A DNA stretch of 64,000 nucleotides from Cafeteria roenbergensis. Its lineage: Eukaryota; Sar; Bigyra; Bicosoecida; Cafeteriaceae. Position 1 is the stretch's first letter, and each line of letters begins with the position of its first letter. The stretch is from contig VLTN01000037.1 of the NCBI GenBank assembly GCA_008330645.1, positions 248,001 to 312,000 on the forward strand, given 5' to 3'. Below are positions 60,212 through 64,000 of the stretch, piece after piece. The notes beneath the pieces are model-generated. The model saw only the letters and a list, made by a program, of their open reading frames with translations. It ran no database searches and had not been told where the DNA came from. The position numbers and the translations under genes were made by a program.

Positions 60212-62376
60212 ATGGAACTCGGCGGAGACCTTGTGCTTGGCTTTGGCGCGGCGGAGGCTGGCCACGCGCCTCTGTGGGACCCAGCGACTGGAACGACGAT
60301 GGCAACCTTTGCTTCTCAGCCGGTGCTGCCTCGTGGTGAGGCCGCCGCCGCGTGCGAGTCCCTTGCCGTCTGGGCCGCGATTTGGGGTGTGCGCGGCCGC
60401 CTCGCTCCGCTGGCGCCGGTCCAAGCGCGACCCGCGGAAGCGCGGAGGGCGGGGCGGGGCTGCAACCGAGTGAAGCAGAGGCCGCCGTGGCCAGCCCGCT
60501 CAAGGCCACGAGGCATCGAGACCCCTGCGCGCTTGGCGTCGTTGTCCGCCCGCTGTTTGGGATTTCACTCGCTCTGCTCCAGCGCGTCCCTTCGCCCTCG
60601 CGTCCTGCCGCAGCCGTGGCCGTCGTGCCCGAGGCGTCCACGGACAAGTGTGTGCTGCGTGCGCCCGCTCACGTCATCGGCAGCTCGTCTCGCAAGCCCC
60701 AGCTCATGAGCTGGAAGTGGGGGTCTGACGCCGTGTCCCTGCGCTGCGCTCAGGCGGAGACGATGCTGAGCGTGGCCGTGGACCCCACCGGCGTCTGGGT
60801 GGCCGCTGGGGGTGTTTCCGGCAACCTGTACCTGTGGCGCGCAGGCGACGGCGCACTCGTTCGGGTGACCAGGGCCCACCTCAAGCCCATCTCCGCCCTC
60901 ACCTTTGCGGCCGACGGTGTGCGCGTTCTCACCGGGTCGGAGGACTGCACCGTGCGCTCCTGGTCCGGGGTCAGCCTGCTCGACGCCGACGCCGAGGCCG
61001 ACTCCGCGTACCGCCCGGAGGCGCAGCACACGTGGCGTGGCCACACCCTGCCCGTCACCAGCCTGCGACGCTGCTGGGGCTCTGGCCCCGACGCCCCCGT
61101 GGCCTCCACCTCGCTCGACTGCTCCGTTCGCCTGTTCCGGCCCGTGTCCGGCACCGTCCTCGCCGTGGTCTCGCTCCCCTCGCCTCTCTACTGCTCCTCC
61201 GTTGACATGCGCGGACTCAGGCTCGTCCTGGGTGCCGGTGACGGTTCCGTCTTTGTCGTGCCGCTTCGCCGCGAGGCTGCCACCGAAGACGTCGACGTCG
61301 CCGGAGCCGAGGCTGGGCTGGAGGTGGCGTCGGGCCTCCTGGCAGCGGTGCCGCCCGCCCATGTGTCGTCGTCGTCCTCCTCCTCCTCCTCTTCCTCGGC
61401 CTCCTCGTCGTCGGCTGCCGCCGCCCCCGCCTCTGCGCCGCTCGGCGCAGCCTCCCAGCTGGCTCCCGCGGTCCACGCCGCCCTGGACCCCAGCTGCTCC
61501 GGCCTCGAGATCGGCTCGGCCTCCCTACTCGCTGGCCACCGCGCCTGCGTCCACGACGTTGTGGTCACTTCGGACGGCGCCGCTGCCATCACCGCCTCGG
61601 CCGACGGCACCGTGCGCGTCTGGGACCTGGCGTCTGGCCAGGAGACCAACGCCCTCACCGGCCTCACCGGGGCAGCAACGGCTCTGGTGCTGGTGCCGCG
61701 TGCCTGCGCACCGGTCCAGGGCGCTCGCGTGGAGCCGCTGGCTCCGCTCGCGGCCCTGGCCAAGCACGCCGTCCCTCTCTCACAGCGCCGCGAGGCCCGG
61801 CGCGACACCGACGGCATCGACCTCTCGGCCGTGCCGGTGGCCAAGGCGCTCGTGCCGGCCGTCGGAGGAGGCCTGCGTGCCCCTGCAGTGGGCGTTCTGG
61901 GGAGCGAGGGCGCCGCCGACGATCGCCTCGAGCGCGCAGCGGCCACGCACCGCCGCGCTGCAGCTGATGCTGCTCGCGCAAACAGCGGGGCTGTCCTCGC
62001 CGCTGTTGCAGCGCTGCGTGCTGGCGACCCCGCAACGGCTCTGCGCGCCTGCGGCCTGGATGATGTGGCGACTGCAGTGGGGACCCGTCGCCGGGCGGTC
62101 GGGGGCAAGGCCAGCGGGCTCAGCATCGAGATGGGGTCAGACGAGCCGGCGGGCGCTGCCGCAGGCGCAAAGCGTGCGCGCGCGGCGGCAGCGGCCTCAA
62201 ACGGATCGGCCGCCGCGGCCGCCGCCGTCAGTTCCGGCGCTGCGTCGCCCGACGCGGACGCCGAGAAGGAGGCCCTTCGTGCCCGCGTGGCGGAGCTCGA
62301 GAGCGAGGCCGCGCGCTGGAAGCTCGTGAACAGCAAACTCGTCGCGCGGCTGCGGAGCGCCGGATCGCAGCTCTGA
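60212..62376 (+). CDS. WDR18: WDR18/IPI3-type WD40 protein of the Rix1 ribosome-assembly complex, 628 aa
   Basis: WDR18/IPI3 works with PELP1/Rix1 and TEX10/Ipi1 in late 60S ribosome maturation. Exons 60212-60335 and 60614-62376 join at GTGAGG and CCGCAG, phase 1+2 (629 codons). Exon 1 holds the first blade (GHAPLWDPATGTTMATFASQ), and exon 2 continues CVLRAPAHVIGSSSRKPQLM and SWKWGSDAVSLRC, then ISALTFAADGVRVLTGSEDC. HTWRGHTLPVTSLRRCWG followed by PVASTSLDCSVRLF is the family's diagnostic block. A Ser-rich loop (61363-61440) is inserted. The C-terminus ends in a coiled coil (LRARVAELESEAARWKLVN), as in WDR18. An in-frame ATG at 60026 would add 62 residues of low complexity. Confidence 0.85.
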
Positions 62377-62626
62377 CCGGCGTGCCGGACAGCAGCCAGG
62401 ACCCCCCCTGCGCCTCGTCTTCAGCAGCGCCTGCTTCAGTGTGCGTGTGTGGTGGTGGTGCAACGTTCAAGATTGCGCCGATTCCCAGTCCAAGCCTCTG
62501 CAACAAGCGACGCCACGCCATCACGCAGCTGACCTGGCGAGAGCAGGGCCGTGCCTGGCCCTGCGCTGGGTCTCGCCAACGCGCTGGCAGGCCGGCACCT
62601 TGGAAGCGCCGCTGCTTCCCCCCCGC

Positions 62627-64000
62627 CTACGCCTTGCGGAAGCGCTTGGTCGATCGCAGGCTCCCGTAGGAGGCGCGAAGGCTTGCAGCGAAGGAGCCGC
62701 GCGACCCGGCGGCAGCAGCTGGCGCTCCGGTGCGCCCCCCAGGACGGCGCCGGGCTTGGCGCGACGCGAGGGAGGGGGCTGCCGGGGGGGGCATCCTGGC
62801 CGCGGAGTTCGCAGCCGCCGCCTCCCTCGCCACGGCCAGCCTCGCAGCTTCAAGCCGATCCTCCTCGCGCACGGCCGAGCGGGCGCGCCGCGACTGCAGA
62901 GCTGCTGCCGCCGCCGTGGGACCGGGCACCCGGAACCGCGAGGAGGAGGCCGCCTGCCGCAGCGCGGCTAGCTCGCGTTGCAGCTCTGCCGTGCGACGTT
63001 CTGTGGCCTCAGAGACCTCGCCGGGGCCCCGAGTGGCGGCGCTTCCTGCCCCGGGAGAGCTACCCTGACCCACAGCGGACAGCAGCGCGTCCGCCCTCGC
63101 CCTGGCGGCAAGCGCACGCTCCGAAAGGCGCTGCTGCGCCGGCGCTGCCGGGCTGCTGCGCTGCGAAGCGACTGTTCTTGGCATGCCTCGCAGAGGACTT
63201 GCGCCTGCATCCGCGCCGGCGGCAAAGGCTGGGGCGGCGCCTGGCGGGAGGGAAAAGCGGGAGACGCTCCGCCTCTCGCTGTCAGACCAGTTGGACGACG
63301 CAGGGGACGCAGCGGCCGATCCTGCTGCGGGCCGGGACGCCGACGCCTGCAGTCTCTGCAGTTCTGCCAGCGTCTGCTCCAGAGACGCGATCGGCGCTCC
63401 GTCAGGGCCGCGGAGGGGGTCCCCGTCGGGCCCCAGCAGGACTGGGTCGCTCACCAGGATGCCCCAGGTCACGGGCGGGTCAAGAGGCAGCACAACGGCC
63501 CCAGGCCGGCGCAGCGCGCCGAGGGGTGCAGCACTGGCAGTGGTCCCGCGGAGGAGGAGGTCCGCTGGGGAGACGGGGGCGTGGCCGCTGGCCGCCACCG
63601 GGCCGAGGGCCTCAACGGCAGAGCAGGGCACGCCGCTGCCTCCCACCACAGCCACGGGGAGGGGCGTAAGGGCCGGCATGCGGAGGCGCTCGGGGACGCG
63701 CTGGGACCCCCTGCCGGGGGCGGCACCGCGGGAAGTTGCCGAGGGCTGGCCACTCGAGGAGTCCATCTCTGCCAGCGCGTGAAGGTCCGCGCCTGCGGGG
63801 AGAAGCCCGACGGGGACCCCGGGGGGCCCGCGGCGACGCTCGGCACGGGCCCCCTTTCGGGCGCTCCCAGCTCCGCCGGAGGGTCCGTCCGCAGCGGCCT
63901 CGTCGTCGCTGCCCGCGTCCTCGAAACTCTGCCGTTGGCGCCCCTGCTCCATCAGCGCGGCCTGCAGCGGGTCGCGTAGGGCCTTGGCAGCGGCGGAGGA
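62627..64000 (-). CDS. Disordered/coiled-coil protein, 3' part, 5' end probably outside window
   Basis: I do not recognise this protein. The frame is open from the window edge; an ATG at 63952 (MEQGRQRQSFEDAGSDDEA) would give 441 residues, but sixteen further codons upstream are also open and read like protein (KALRDPLQAAL). It contains a short ordered block, VVLPLDPPVTWGILVSDPVL then LGPDGDPLRGPDGAPIASLE, and later charged helices (LSERALAARARADALLSAVG; ATERRTAELQRELAALRQAA). The C-terminus is basic (SYGSLRSTKRFRKA). It converges with WDR18, 250 bases apart. Confidence 0.65.
   Translation of the reverse strand, partial: SSAAAKALRDPLQAALMEQGRQRQSFEDAGSDDEAAADGPSGGAGSARKGARAERRRGPPGVPVGLLPAGADLHALAEMDSSSGQPSATSRGAAPGRGSQRVPERLRMPALTPLPVAVVGGSGVPCSAVEALGPVAASGHAPVSPADLLLRGTTASAAPLGALRRPGAVVLPLDPPVTWGILVSDPVLLGPDGDPLRGPDGAPIASLEQTLAELQRLQASASRPAAGSAAASPASSNWSDSERRSVSRFSLPPGAAPAFAAGADAGASPLRGMPRTVASQRSSPAAPAQQRLSERALAARARADALLSAVGQGSSPGAGSAATRGPGEVSEATERRTAELQRELAALRQAASSSRFRVPGPTAAAAALQSRRARSAVREEDRLEAARLAVAREAAAANSAARMPPPAAPSLASRQARRRPGGRTGAPAAAAGSRGSFAASLRASYGSLRSTKRFRKA

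Overview
The window is nuclear DNA from a GC-rich, gene-dense eukaryote. Spliceosomal introns with GT(GAG)/AG borders, about 100 to 365 bases long, interrupt many genes. The gene set is eukaryotic: an ESCRT-independent mixture of mitochondrial enzymes (GDH, COQ4, ISCU, AFG1-like ATPase, AsnRS), RNA polymerase III subunit RPC3, exosome cofactor MPP6, WDR18/IPI3, DCAF7 and meiotic recombinase DMC1. Base composition is very GC-rich, with alanine-, glycine- and proline-rich inserts in most proteins. A plant-type NUDX14 diphosphatase and a plastid/bacterial-type phosphoglycerate dehydrogenase make a unicellular alga or related protist plausible, but no plastid-specific gene is present, so the clade is open.

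Layout: about 24 protein genes in 64 kb, mostly in alternating head-to-head and tail-to-tail pairs. 1-3.6 kb: end of DCAF7 (+), a small orphan (-), a RING protein (+). 3.9-10 kb: three minus-strand metabolic genes, GDH, COQ4 and an aldo/keto reductase. 10.2-24.6 kb: one uninterrupted 14.5 kb reading frame for a 4817-residue bridge-like lipid transfer protein (BLTP2/SABRE/FMP27 type). 25.3-37.5 kb: a PH-domain protein (+), MPP6 (-), a theta-type family A DNA polymerase (+) and RPC3 (+). 37.8-46.6 kb: ISCU (-), NUDX14-like hydrolase (+), PHGDH (+), AFG1-like ATPase (-), dienelactone hydrolase (+). 46.9-56.2 kb: a 1074-residue orphan with an amidotransferase-like region (-), a rolling-stone/AIG1-type membrane protein (-), a secreted Sel1-repeat protein (+), an NHL-propeller coiled-coil protein (-). 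56.9-64 kb: DMC1 (+), mitochondrial AsnRS (-), WDR18 (+) and an incomplete disordered protein (-).

Exons were joined by hand from phase-matched GT/AG sites and family conservation. Two very small exons were found this way: 31 nt in GDH and 34 nt in dienelactone hydrolase. Several long frames begin with GTG or TTG when read naively; the ATG was used instead and this is stated in each entry. There is no operon logic; common themes are mitochondrial metabolism, genome maintenance/meiosis (theta-type polymerase, DMC1) and RNA metabolism (RPC3, MPP6, WDR18). I saw no transposons, viral remnants, CRISPR, rRNA or tRNA genes.
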